Source of the DNA: Lentinus brumalis | Lineage: Eukaryota; Basidiomycota; Agaricomycetes; Polyporales; Polyporaceae | Reading direction: 5' to 3' | Assembly (NCBI GenBank): GCA_001792895.1 | Contig: MARA01000010.1 | Span: forward strand, 1,116,001 to 1,180,000 | DNA: 64,000 bases | Made by a program: the position numbers and the translations under genes | Shown here: one piece after another, positions 54,602-64,000 of the stretch | Layout: every line of letters begins with the position of its first letter | Position numbering within the stretch: position 1 is the first letter of the stretch | The notes under the pieces: model-generated | Database searches by the model: none | Told to the model about the DNA's origin: nothing | The model's input: the letters and a program-made list of their open reading frames with translations, nothing else

Positions 54602-56621
54602 TCAGGCTTCGATCTCGCTCTCGCACTTGGCCGCATCTACCCACTCGTCCCAGTGCACATCGTCGGCGATATCCTCGTCTTCAGGCTGCGGCAACATGTG
54701 CTCGTCCACGTCGGCAGTGGACGACGGAACCGCTAGAGCCTCTGCGAGGAAACGTTCGTTCGCCTCCTCGACCTCCTCGACGGTCCGACGCTTGACGCGG
54801 GACAGGACAGCATCAAGATGCTTGAAGTTGTTGTCGTCCATGGCAAACTTGCGGTGCTTACGGCCCACGATGTGCTAGATAGAGTAGTGATGGATCAGCA
54901 AACGCGCTTACATGCGCAGGACATTTGACAACAGGACACGTACGTCTTTGAAGTTCTCGAACTTCACGCGACAGCACTCGCAGTAGCCAGGCTTCGACTG
55001 CTCGTCGCGCTTCGGGAGCTTCAGCGTGTTCGTGCTCTTGCTCTTCCGAAGGAACTTGGCGCGATCGGGGATAGTCGTAGGGGGCCCCATCACGTTCTCC
55101 TTGTTTCTCTCGGCAGGAGGCGGCAAAGCAGAGGCACGTCTTTGCATCGTGACTTGCTGCTGCATCTTCTCCTTGAGATGGGGAGGCAACTGCAGAGTCC
55201 GCAGGAGCCCGCCAGCGGCTGACGTGGTACCCGTCGTGGAGGTGATACTGACGCTGTTGCCCGATGCCGCCATGTACGCTGCCGAGGCAAGGTAGCCGGA
55301 CGCGTTCGCGGACTCAATGTCCTCCCCGAAGCCCTCGTCAAGGTCTACATAGCCGTTGAGCGCAGTTGCAGGGAATGTTGCACGTCGCTGCAGGTTATTC
55401 ATGGATGCACATCGTCGCAGGTCCGGTTGCTGCACGGAACGCCGGCGAACCAGCTGAGCATGCTGCTTCCGCTCGTGTTGCAAACGCGCCTTTCGACGCG
55501 CCCGCTCGGCCTGCCGGTCCTGCTCCGCCTTGTCCGTCTTCTGGCGGCGTCGCTCCTCTTTGTCATCGTACTCCAGGAACGGACCCCGGGCCAACGGGTG
55601 CAGGTGAAGGACGGGCCAGCTTCCCTTTTCCTTGCCGTCCTTCGTCCGCTGTATCGGATACTCGGTAGCGGTGATGGTGGCTAGCTCACCACGGATGTCC
55701 TCGACGAGGACGAAGTAGCTATCCTTCGAGAAATAAATGTAGTCGTGACGTCGTTGGCTCGGATCGCGCTCTGTCGTGCCGTGCAGTCGTTCCGTTTCCA
55801 GTAGGCGGGCAAGATTGCGGTCTCGAGAGGGCCTCTGAGCGCGTGTCGAGAGAGCTCCAATGGCGGAGGTAACGCGAGGCGTGTCACAGCGATCGAGGAC
55901 AGTGTGGAGCTTCGCAACCGACCAAAACTTTATGTCGAAGGTACGCGCTTTCTGCAACAGAGACTCTCCCATGGTATTCCTGAGATGACCGTCAGTCGAG
56001 GAGACGACGACGATGATGACCGACACGCACCGTCCCCGGAGTCTGATGGGGCTTCCTAGTGCCGAGCCCTTCGCCTCCTTCTCTTTGTTCTCCTTCTCGT
56101 CCACATCGTGCAGTGTGATGAAATGCGTGACGTCTTTCGAGAAGAAATCATGGACCTCCTGCATGCGAGGAATCGAATGTCTGAGGAAGTGACTCCTGAG
56201 AGTCTGCCATTCTACTCACCGCTTTCATATACTTGACCCTGTCCACAAGGTTCGCTCTGGTCGCCTCGATCTCGGGGTTGCCAGTGTCGAGGTCAAAGTA
56301 GAAGACGAAGCCGGGAAACGCACGACTGTACTTGGCCTTGAACTCTAGCTCCCTCTTCCGGTCCCTCTCCTTCTTCGCCTCCACACGGCTGACCACCGAT
56401 AGGGTGGGCGACTCCTGGGCGACGCGGGCGACGATGGTGGTCTTGACTCTCTTAGAGCTCGTATCGTCCCTGTCGGCCATAGGCTCCGGAGAGTGTGGTC
56501 GCTTGATCGCAGCAGAGGCCCTCCTCAGGGTGGTCCGACATGGGGATATGGACATGCCGGCGTTGTGCGACTGAGGTCGTGTGGCCAACGGGTCGCGGGG
56601 AAAAGCAGCGGCTGTGGCCAT
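54602..56621 (-). CDS. DBF4: Dbf4-type regulatory subunit of Cdc7 kinase (DDK)
   Basis: Cyclin-like activator of Cdc7 kinase, needed to fire replication origins by phosphorylating MCM. Start MATAAAFPRDPLATRPQSHN at 56621. Motif N region (BRCT-like): RAFPGFVFYFDLDTGNPEIE, ATRANLVDRVKYMKA, an intron (about 56218-56162), EVHDFFSKDVTHFITLHDVD. After SPIRLRGR and a second intron (GTGCGT...TCTCAG) comes NTMGESLLQKARTFDIKFWS. Motif M: DYIYFSKDSYFVLVEDIRGE with RGPF. A basic, Lys/Arg/Gln-rich stretch follows. Motif C, the zinc finger, is KPGYCECCRVKFENFKDHIV then GRKHRKFAMD, with CxxC and HxxxxxH, split by an intron at about 54950-54875. The tail is acidic (DEHMLPQPEDEDIADDVHWD) ending ESEIEA. All three Dbf4 motifs are present. 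The promoter has three ACGCGT boxes. Confidence 0.93.
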
Positions 56622-57235
56622 TCGGATGATGGGTGCCTGCTCTGGCCCCGCAGGGAGGAGAAGTATGCAAGAAGACGAAAGAGGGGGAAAGCAGACACAC
56701 TGCGTGGTGGAAGGAGAGACGACGCTGGAGTGAGGTTGGGTGGTGTTGAAGGCACGCGTGACGACAGGTTCATCATTATCCAAACAAATAACGCGTGTTT
56801 CCGACGCGGCGTCGCGCCCGCTTGCTTCCCCTCTGCTTACGCTCGCTCTCATGCATTCTACTGGAAATCCTCGTCGCACACACTCGGTGGGGATGCCTGA
56901 CATTTTACAGAAGTTTAAGGCGAAACACGCGTGGGTAGCGCGTTTTCCGGGATACTCAGCTGGCCAGACCACCTCACAGCAAGACGCCGTCTACTTCTCA
57001 AGCCACTTGCACACGTACACGATCATAACTTCTCTGTTCCAGAGCAAGTTTTGCTTCAAGAACTGGGTAATTCCAGAGGTGCACCGGATGTATCGGAGCG
57101 CTCATGCAAACTAAACATCTCACGACCCACGTGATCGTGTATGTGACCGCTTCGCGACGTGACGCGATGCATCTCTGTCTTGCCCCCTTTGCCGTGTCCT
57201 CCTCAACGTCCAACTTCATTTCCATCTCGCGCATC
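56622..57235. other. divergent DBF4 / GCP promoter region
   Basis: Between the two divergent start codons (56621 minus, 57236 plus). Holds the three MluI boxes; no extra gene. A CACGTG-like CACGTGATCGTG lies near 57127-57138. Confidence 0.4.
56754..56932. promoter_or_regulatory. three MluI boxes (ACGCGT) upstream of DBF4
   Basis: ACGCGT at 56754-56759, 56791-56796 and 56927-56932, palindromic, 133 to 311 bases from the Dbf4 start. This is the MBF (Mbp1/Swi6) site of fungal G1/S genes. Confidence 0.55.
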
Positions 57236-60200
57236 ATGGCTACTTCTTTAGCACCGACATTTGAGGATCTAGATGATGCAGATCCGACTATGTGCTCACT
57301 CCCCGAGCTGCGGCCCCAGTTCTTCATCCCTCGCCTCGAAGAGAAGCCTCAAAACCCCATCATGGATACCCTGCGACTCTGGAAGAATCGCTCGCGGCTA
57401 CAAGTGGACCTTGTTGCGCAGAGTCACATGCTACCTCCGGAACTGCAACTGTTGTCCGAGGACGTCATCAAGTTCGAACAGGCGAAGAGGGATCAGTTGG
57501 AGTCGATTTGGACGCGGGCTGTATCAAGGAGACATGGGTCGATGGTACGCAGACCAACGTACGCGCGACATCTGTCTTGATAAAGAGGTAGAATATATGA
57601 TAGAATCAACTATTGTCGTGGGACGCCCTCCGATCATCCTTCAATGTCAATGCCGTCCCCTCGCCCTTCCTTTCCGAACAGTCCAGCGAGACTTTTGCGT
57701 CGGCGCGATACCAGTGAGTAGATAATGATCGGAAGACACAGTGTCCTAACGTGGTCTCAGCGTTCGACCACCTATATATCATCCCGACGTTCAAATCGTA
57801 TATGTGCACGTCCCGGACCTATACCGGTCGCTGCTCCTGACCGTCAGTGGGACGTCCTCATATCTGCACATATGGGACCAAGCGCAACAGAAGTTCCTTC
57901 TGAGGGGTTTAAAAGGACGGAAAGATGGTCAAATTGTGATTGTGGGGAAAGATGAGGTCGTGAGCGCGAGGTGAGTTCTATCCTCGTTGAGATGCGTGCT
58001 CGCCTAACTACCGTGGCTAGTCTGTTCAAGCGTTTCCTTACCATTGGCAACCTGATGAGGCGATTAGAGTTGGTGACGGAGTCACCGCAGTCACGGTGCG
58101 TCGCTTGGACGTTGCGATGAATCGCAGTGCGCTGAAGCTTTGAGGGGAGCAGGCATTCCGTCAGCCGTTCGACGCCCATTGTACACGCATTCACCCATGC
58201 TATATCGTCTATACTAGCCTATCTGCGCCAAATGGCGGATAGGGCATCGCCTGAGCTGCATGCTGATCTCGGCGCCGGCGCACTATTGACTGCGTTGTGG
58301 ACTAGATTCGAAGATATGGAGCATATCCTCTTGGCTCTCGCAGCGTTATGTAGTAGGGTGTGTACTTTCTACATGTTCACGAGATTACTGATCGTAAGAC
58401 CAAGCAGGAAGAACATGTGGAGCCGCCAGACTACAATCCGATTCCAGCAACCCCGACAGGTTTGCTCTCCCTGGTGTACAGGCACCTTGCGGATCACATC
58501 GAACGCTCCTCTCCCCGAGTCGTCACAGCGATGCTCGCGTTCATACTCACTACCACATCTCGCAGCTATATTCAGATCCTGTGCACCTCTGTAGGCTACA
58601 CCACCCGGAGCGCACATTTCCGACCGACCATGGCCCATGGGCGGACACGTCAGGAAGACCGGGACCGGCTGGAGGTTGGGTTGATGGACGACGAGGAGAT
58701 CGTTGCCACAAATGGGGACGACGACGAGGCAGATGGGTTCCCGGAGTTCATTACCGCAGAGATGGCGGAAGTGTTCTCTCGCGCACGCAAGTCACTGGTG
58801 CTTCTTTGTGCGGCAGATCCGGAGCATCCGCTGCTCACCGGCAAGCATCTCCATCCAGAAATCGAATGGCTCTGGACAGAGGAGCAACTAGAGAACATGG
58901 ACGAGGCGCTCGCGTTTAGTGGTTCGACGAGTACGATTCAAACGACTACTGCGACAGATGGAGAGAGCCCCTTCTGGTCGAGGCCACGGGACCCCGAAGA
59001 CGTGATGCACGCGTTCAAGGTCTTTGACCTGCTTCCCGGCGAAACCAGAACGTCCGCTCATCCCGCTGTCTGCCCCAATGTTACGAGTCTTCTCTCTGGC
59101 ACACAGTCCACCTCGGCCCTCCATGCTTTTCTGACCTCCTTCCCGCCCACGCTTCCTTCGTCTACCCCCACTCTCGCACACTTATCAGCACGCGTTCTCT
59201 CACCACTCATCATTCACGCCCAAACGCTGTCCGGCGCACTCGTCGCGCGGTTCCTCACACCGAGCACGCATCTCCACCTCCACACGCATCTCGTGCTCTT
59301 GCGCGGTTACATCCTCATCACTGCGCATTCGTTCAAGTCGCGTCTGCAGGATGCGCTTTTCTACGACGCGGAGGATGTAAGCGCAGCCGTCGTAGGATCG
59401 CGGACGTACGCTGCGAGCGAGGTTGAGAACGCGCACCGAGATCGGCAGAGGACCAGAACGAAAAGCGGACAGAGCCGCGGCCACAGCCGGGCTGCTAGCG
59501 GCTGGAACCAAGACGTGCAAGTGAACAAGGAGAAATCGAAAGAGAAGAAGCCGAGGAGAGCTGTGGGGCTGTCGCCTTCGCTGATTATTGGCGACAAGTG
59601 GCCTCCGCTAGGTTCCGATCTGAACTTCCTCCTGAGGACAGTCATCGTAGATGCGTTGGAGGAAGGTCGTGCTTTTCGGGAAGAGGAGGATGACGAACGG
59701 TCCGTAGTCGATGACATCGCGGCAGCGCAGAAGAGAATTGTTGAGGAGGCCGGGTGGAGGCTTGGCTTTGCGATCCGCGACTTGCCTGTGGGGACGGGAA
59801 GAGAGAAGTGGCTCAATCCGCTATGTGAGTGTGTCGCACCCAGAGTATCAGTGACCTCTCGCTGACCTGAAATCTTGCAGCCATCGAGTACGTCTATACT
59901 CGACATAACGATTCTGAAACGAAGCTAACCGCGCGGTAGAGCTCTTGACTTTCTGTACATGCACTACCAACCCCCGCCTCCGCTGGACGTGTTGATTACC
60001 CCGGCTATCCTCTCCAAGTACCACCGCATGTTCGCGTTCAACCTCCGTCTGATGCGAGGTATGTTCTTGCTACCCTGTACAACCCTTCCCCGCTGACGTG
60101 TCGCCATAGTGGAGAATGTTGTCCGCACGCTCTTCCGCCTCACCCGCAAAGCGAGTGCGCCTCTCTTCCCGACGCTCACCCCCTCCAATAAGCTCCTGTT

Positions 60201-60882
60201 GCACTTCCGCTTCACGGCGCACTCGTTCGTCATGACATTGTCCTCATACGTCTACGATATCGCCATCGGGAGCAACATGGACGCGTTCCTCGACCGTCTC
60301 GCGGCCGCATCCAGTGTCGATTCTGATTCCCGTGACGCGGGGTTGGCCGCGAGCACCAGCTCAGATCGCCCGACTCATGAACGTGCAGCGTTCGCGGACG
60401 TTTTCAGCCTTGCTGAGTTCCACTCGAGAGTCCTAGACGACATCCTCAGCTCGTGCCTCCTCCGCTCGGGGCAGAAGGCCGTCGGGGATATCCTGCGCGG
60501 GTGCATGGAACTCGTGCTCGAACTCGGCGTATTTGCGGGCGAGATCAGAGACGGGAACCTGGAGGAGTACGAGGCCGCGCCGATATTGGAGGAGCTCTGG
60601 GGCAGGTTCCGCGCGAAGATGTCCACATTCGTGAGCTTCTTGGTTCTGTCGATCATGGGCATGGGTTCTTTGCTGATGCGGCTTCACACGTAGGTCAAGG
60701 TACTGAAGGCGCTGGTTGAGAAGGAGGCCGACGCGTCTGGTCTTGTGTTGAGCGACATCCCGCTCCACATGATGCAAGGGCACCGACGTGTGTCAGGGAC
60801 GACGGCCAATCTGCACCAACTGCTCTTGAGGCTGAACATGTCGGACTGGTGGACCCGGAAGGAACTTTCACGTCCGACTTGA
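57236..60882 (+). CDS. gamma-tubulin complex component (GCP/Spc97-Spc98 family)
   Basis: Subunit of the gamma-tubulin ring complex that nucleates microtubules at spindle pole bodies. Start MATSLAPTFEDLDDADPTMC at 57236; the N-terminal part includes QFFIPRLEEKPQNPIMDTLR, LPPELQLLSEDVIKFEQAKR, an intron, NQLLSWDALRSSFNVNAVPS, and VHVPDLYRSLLLTVSGTSSY, LHIWDQAQQKFLLRG (N-terminal GRIP1 domain). Middle: LLSLVYRHLADHIERSSPRV, SYIQILCTSVGY, MAEVFSRARKSLVLLCAADP. C-terminal GRIP2, the gamma-tubulin-binding domain: ALDFLYMHYQPPPPLDVLIT, ILSKYHRMFAFNLRLMR, VENVVRTLFRLTRKA, FRFTAHSFVMTLSSYVYDIA, and LLLRLNMSDWWTRKELSRPT before TGA 60880-60882. At least eleven exons. A long Ser/Lys insert (SKEKKPRRAVG) precedes GRIP2, which suggests the GCP5/6-like branch rather than GCP2/3; that subtype is inferred. 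Confidence 0.85.
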
Positions 60883-61407
60883 TCTGCCCGCTGCCCGCTG
60901 TGAAATCATATGTCCTGCTTCCCTAGGTCTTCATACTACGTCAACTTCATTGATTCATCGCATTCATCGCATATCGTGGTACGGACAAAACCATGTTGTG
61001 ACAAAACTAAGACTACTTACTAGCTACGAGATATACTACATTGACGAGGGTGTGAATGATTGAAGGCTGGAAAGTATGAATCCTGCGACAGGAGCACTGC
61101 TGCATGTGTGTGGGTCCCGGGATATGAACTTGGAGTGCGAGTGTGACATGAGGCGAGGCGATGGATGCGATGACAAAACAATGCGGAGACATGTGGCATG
61201 ACGGAAACCAGACGCGAAACAGCACGATATGTATGTAGAGCATGAGGATAGGATGGCAAGCATATGGACAGTGATGAGGCAAGAGGAGCGAGAAGAGAAA
61301 GAGCAGGGAATAATGAGACTGATAAAGATGTGGATGTGTGGGGCTTCCTAGACCATCCGTGTGCCGATGTAATCATGGCGACTGACTGTGGACCAACAAT
61401 GGAGGGC
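60883..61407. other. convergent 3' intergenic region
   Basis: 3' regions of the GCP and CDC6 genes. A minus-strand frame through 61020-61844 is an antisense shadow of CDC6. No gene called. Confidence 0.45.
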
Positions 61408-63537
61408 TTAGTCTTCCATGGCGTCCTCGAACGCAACGGTTTCAGCGTGGCTGCGCTGGCCACGCGCTTTCGCCTCCCGGGCGATGCGAGCCTGCTCGCG
61501 GTGGTAGATTGCACGAAGCTCCTCTTCGCGCGCATCCGCAGGAGTATCGTCCACACCCAAGCCAAGGCCTCGAACAACCTCGTCGAGACGGACGCCATCG
61601 ACGAAGCGAGCTTCCTGCGCACTGGAGGCGCCAGCGGAGAAGGACATTGAACGACCGAAGGACTTCTTGCTAGACTTGCGCGGAGTGGAAAGGAGGCCGG
61701 CGCTGCTAGAGAGCGAGATGAGACCGACAACCTCAAGGACACCTGCAAGGTCGCCGAACTCGCTGCGGGAAACAGCGGTGAAAACTCCGCTCTCGGCCCG
61801 ACCGAGGATGGTCGTATAGAAGGCGTACAATTGCGCGACGTCAAAAGTCGTGGCCTTCAATGCTGAGGGTTGGACGGCCGAAGCCGACTGGGTCCGTTTG
61901 ACGGGCGAACGACCAGGAGACGAGGCCACTGACGAGCCATTGAAAGGAACACCGACTTCGGCGGACTTCGCGGCGAGCAACGCAGACATGAGCACGAGCC
62001 TTTGCTGCAGGCCAAGCTCACGGGTCTTCATAACCGTCTCACTATCGCTGGCCTTTCGTGACACAGGAGAGGCCGTGGACGTTGCCGAAGACTGTACCGG
62101 GGTGGTTTTGCCAGCCGGAGCGTAGGCCTTGAAGGCGGCGAGAACGTGAGCGGGGGTTACAGTCGGCGTCGGAGGATTCAACGGATCCGACGGCGTGATG
62201 GCGTTCACGGCGATGTCGATCGCCCCGCGGAGAACCTCGAACACGGCACGGACATCCCCGGTCTGGGCCGCGATCTTCTTCGACAACAACGTCAAGGGCG
62301 GAATTGGCAGGAACTTCTTGACACGCTCCTTGCAAGCAGCATCCTCATTTTCGGAGAGGGGCGCGAGCCTAGCTCGGAGAATGGCTAGTAATTGCTCAGA
62401 CGTGTACGGAGCGAAATGCAGCGTCTGAACACCAGCGAGGGACTGCATGGAGACCGTTGTGCTAGAAGACGAAGTGAGGGTATGCGTGTTCGCGATCCCG
62501 ACCAGACGCAAGCTCTTGGAGAACGTATGCGCCAGCGTAAACAGGGGAGCGAGGACGTGTGTCGATGAGGCGATGTGGTCTAACTCGTCTAACACAACAA
62601 TACTGTCACAAGCGCCGATCAGCCCGGACCCCATCACGATGTGAAGGTTGATACGCACCATTTCCGATCGCTGACAGCCAGGAATTTCTCCACGATTCGC
62701 TGGGGAGTGTCCTTGGTTTTCCTTCCGCGCCCCGAGGTCTTCTTGGCGGTACCGAGCAGCTCGGCCAGCCTTTGCCAGACAGCGTCCACGCCATCGAGGG
62801 CCATGCAATTGACAGCGAGGACATCGGTGCTCTGTGCTTGGAGTTGCTTTGCGACCGCCGCGAGGACGGCGTTGACCATGGCCGTCTTGCCCGTGCCAGG
62901 CGAACCCGAAATATACAGTGCGGAGATGTCCTCCGAAAGCGCAGACCCGAAGATGAAGCCGAGGATGAAGGCCTCGATGGTGGCCTTCTCCTGCTCACGA
63001 CCGGCCAATTGCGGACCGTCGTTGCAGGTAGGGCGAAGCAGGGCCTTCGCACGAACATGCAAAGGGAGGATGGCCGACGGCGGAGTGGGGGGAGGGGTCG
63101 CCAAGGAGAGCTGCGAAAGTGAAGTAGCCGGCGTGGAAGGTGCCGCTTGACGTAGGTCCGACGTCGACGCATACCGCCGAGGCGCTGATGACCACGTCAG
63201 CAACAGTCGCGCACGCCAAAGAGGCCAACTCACTACTGGGACGCGACGAGACATCGTATGTCAGAGTACTTGTGCGCCGCAGTGAACGCGTGCGACGAAT
63301 TGTGGTCGGCGATGCGTTGATCGCCTCGAGGAGGAACGGGGGAATATTTTCCTTGTTGTGATCGCCATCGAGCACACTACCTGTGGTCTTCGTGCGTTTT
63401 GGATTCGGCGTCGAGTCGGGGGAGGGGAGGGCGTGAAGACCGTCGAAGTCGCATGATGCCTCGGATGCCTCGACCTGGGCAGTCTGGTGAGACCGCTTTC
63501 CGAGGACGGATCCCGCATTTTCGCGTGGCGAAGCCAT
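61408..63537 (-). CDS. CDC6: Cdc6/Cdc18 replication-licensing ATPase
   Basis: AAA+ ATPase that loads the MCM helicase at origins with ORC and Cdt1. ATG 63537 (MASPRENAGSVLGKRSHQTA), with NPKRTK as a likely nuclear signal and SP/TP sites for CDK. Intron 1 (GTGAGT...CATCAG, about 63235-63188) joins DVSSRPS to TPRRYASTSDLRQAAPSTPA. The ATPase core: PLHVRAKALLRPT, LAGREQEKATIEAFILGF, Walker A YISGSPGTGKTAMVNAVLA, an intron near 62650-62610, Walker B SIVVLDELDHIASS (Asp-Glu), sensor-1-like LRLVGIANTHTLT (Asn), and sensor-2-type KKIAAQTGDVRAVFEVLRGA. The winged-helix C-terminal domain follows (LGLQQRLVLMSALLAAK, DVAQLYAFYTTILGRAESG, FGDLAGVLEVVGLISLS), then a charged tail ending HAETVAFEDAMED. About 680 residues, intact. 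Two MluI boxes lie just upstream. Confidence 0.95.
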
Positions 63538-64000
63538 CTCAGTAACAGTATACTACCACAAAGACCTGATACCGAGTGTTGCCAGGCGACTGGACCGTCT
63601 GCAGCGACGGGGCGGGGAGTCGAGGATGGGGGTGGTGGAAGGCAGAGCCAGGCGCGCAGACCACGCGCTTATGACCGCGGCGACGCGCTTTCAAACTCCG
63701 CCCAGTAAACGAGACGCGTCGGCGCGCAGGCACGTGATCGACGCGTCGCGCGACAACGCACGCCTCCCGTGCGAGTCCTCCCGCGGAATTAGTGCGGCCG
63801 TGCGACTCGCATTCTCTGTTATGCTTACGGCTTCGCACACCCACCAGCTCGCTTCCTCATGCGAATACATACCCCGGCCGACGTGCCGACAGGTGGTGGA
63901 TTGGCCAATTTCCTGCTTATGGCCCCTTCTCATCGAGGCGGTGTCGTGGTACACCCCATAATACGATATGTCGCGGATGGCACGGGCATCGAGACCCCCT
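63538..64000. other. CDC6 promoter region
   Basis: Upstream of CDC6, with two ACGCGT boxes at 63714 and 63741 and further GCGCG runs. No gene starts before the window ends. Confidence 0.4.
63714..63746. promoter_or_regulatory. two MluI boxes (ACGCGT) upstream of CDC6
   Basis: ACGCGT at 63714-63719 and 63741-63746, about 180 and 205 bases from the CDC6 start. Paired MBF-type sites as in yeast CDC6/cdc18 promoters; a CACGTG lies between at 63731-63736. Confidence 0.55.

Noticed and set aside
61020..61844. Minus-strand frame of 274 codons overlapping the CDC6 end
   Set aside because: It is a different frame of the CDC6 C-terminal exon, Ser-rich, running into a low-complexity 3' region; CDC6 clearly uses the other frame.
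1..64000. CRISPR arrays, rRNA and tRNA genes, biosynthetic gene cluster, intact transposase or reverse transcriptase
   Set aside because: No spaced direct repeats, no B-box-like GGTTCGAATCC with a cloverleaf, no polyketide/peptide synthase or terpene cyclase, and no DDE or RT motifs were seen on either strand.

Overview
The window is nuclear DNA from a basidiomycete fungus, most likely a wood-decay agaricomycete (Polyporales-like). The evidence is the dense layout of split genes with many short (about 50-70 bp) GT-AG introns, a CT-rich and GC-rich coding style, and the gene content: an expanded, atypical G-alpha, GMC oxidoreductases, an intradiol ring-cleavage dioxygenase, a Rax2 protein carrying an SH3 domain, and fast-evolving F-box/LRR paralogs. 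No rRNA, tRNA, CRISPR array or intact transposon was recognised.

Layout. 0.2-2.2 kb: a lysine-rich nuclear-type protein (-) and NDUFB2-like complex I subunit (+). 2.9-5.9 kb: siderophore-iron MFS transporter (+) with a perfect fungal iron-GATA site in its promoter. 6.5-8.3 kb: atypical G-alpha (-). 9.3-11.5 kb: gene-poor, with an aldo-keto reductase relic. 11.5-18.7 kb: ribosomal protein S18 (+), an intrinsically disordered protein (+), an APH-type phosphotransferase (-), a SARNP/Tho1 protein (-) divergent from the CCAAT-binding subunit HAP2 (+). 19-24 kb: a GMC oxidoreductase relic, a small coiled-coil protein (-), a roughly 600-bp imperfect palindrome, a mitochondrial inner-membrane protein (+) and an intradiol dioxygenase (-). 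25-34 kb: an F-box/LRR-type protein (-), Rax2-SH3 (+), and the 60S maturation factor REI1 (-). 34-43 kb: F-box-type paralog A (+), an intact GMC oxidoreductase (-), a small RPEL-repeat protein (+), a DUF1279/FAM210-type protein (-) divergent from S-adenosylmethionine decarboxylase (+). 45-54 kb: PP2C phosphatase (+), a double Zn2Cys6 protein (-), an orphan secreted protein (+) and F-box-type paralog B (-). 54-63.5 kb: Dbf4 (-), a gamma-tubulin complex component (+) and Cdc6 (-), a cell-cycle neighbourhood whose two replication genes both carry MluI-box (ACGCGT) promoters.

The genes are mostly housekeeping and do not form a biosynthetic cluster. The most unusual observations are: (i) six places in five otherwise well-conserved genes where one missing base, nearly always in a run of C, breaks the frame, pointing to assembly indels; (ii) the palindrome filling a divergent promoter region at 21.05-21.66 kb; (iii) a protein combining two tandem Zn2Cys6 clusters with an integrase-like H2C2 zinc module; (iv) inverted F-box paralogs sharing a 21-bp promoter element; and (v) a GMC relic in which the catalytic His is Arg. 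All splice calls were made by eye from GT/AG sites, frame and family resemblance; no searches were run.
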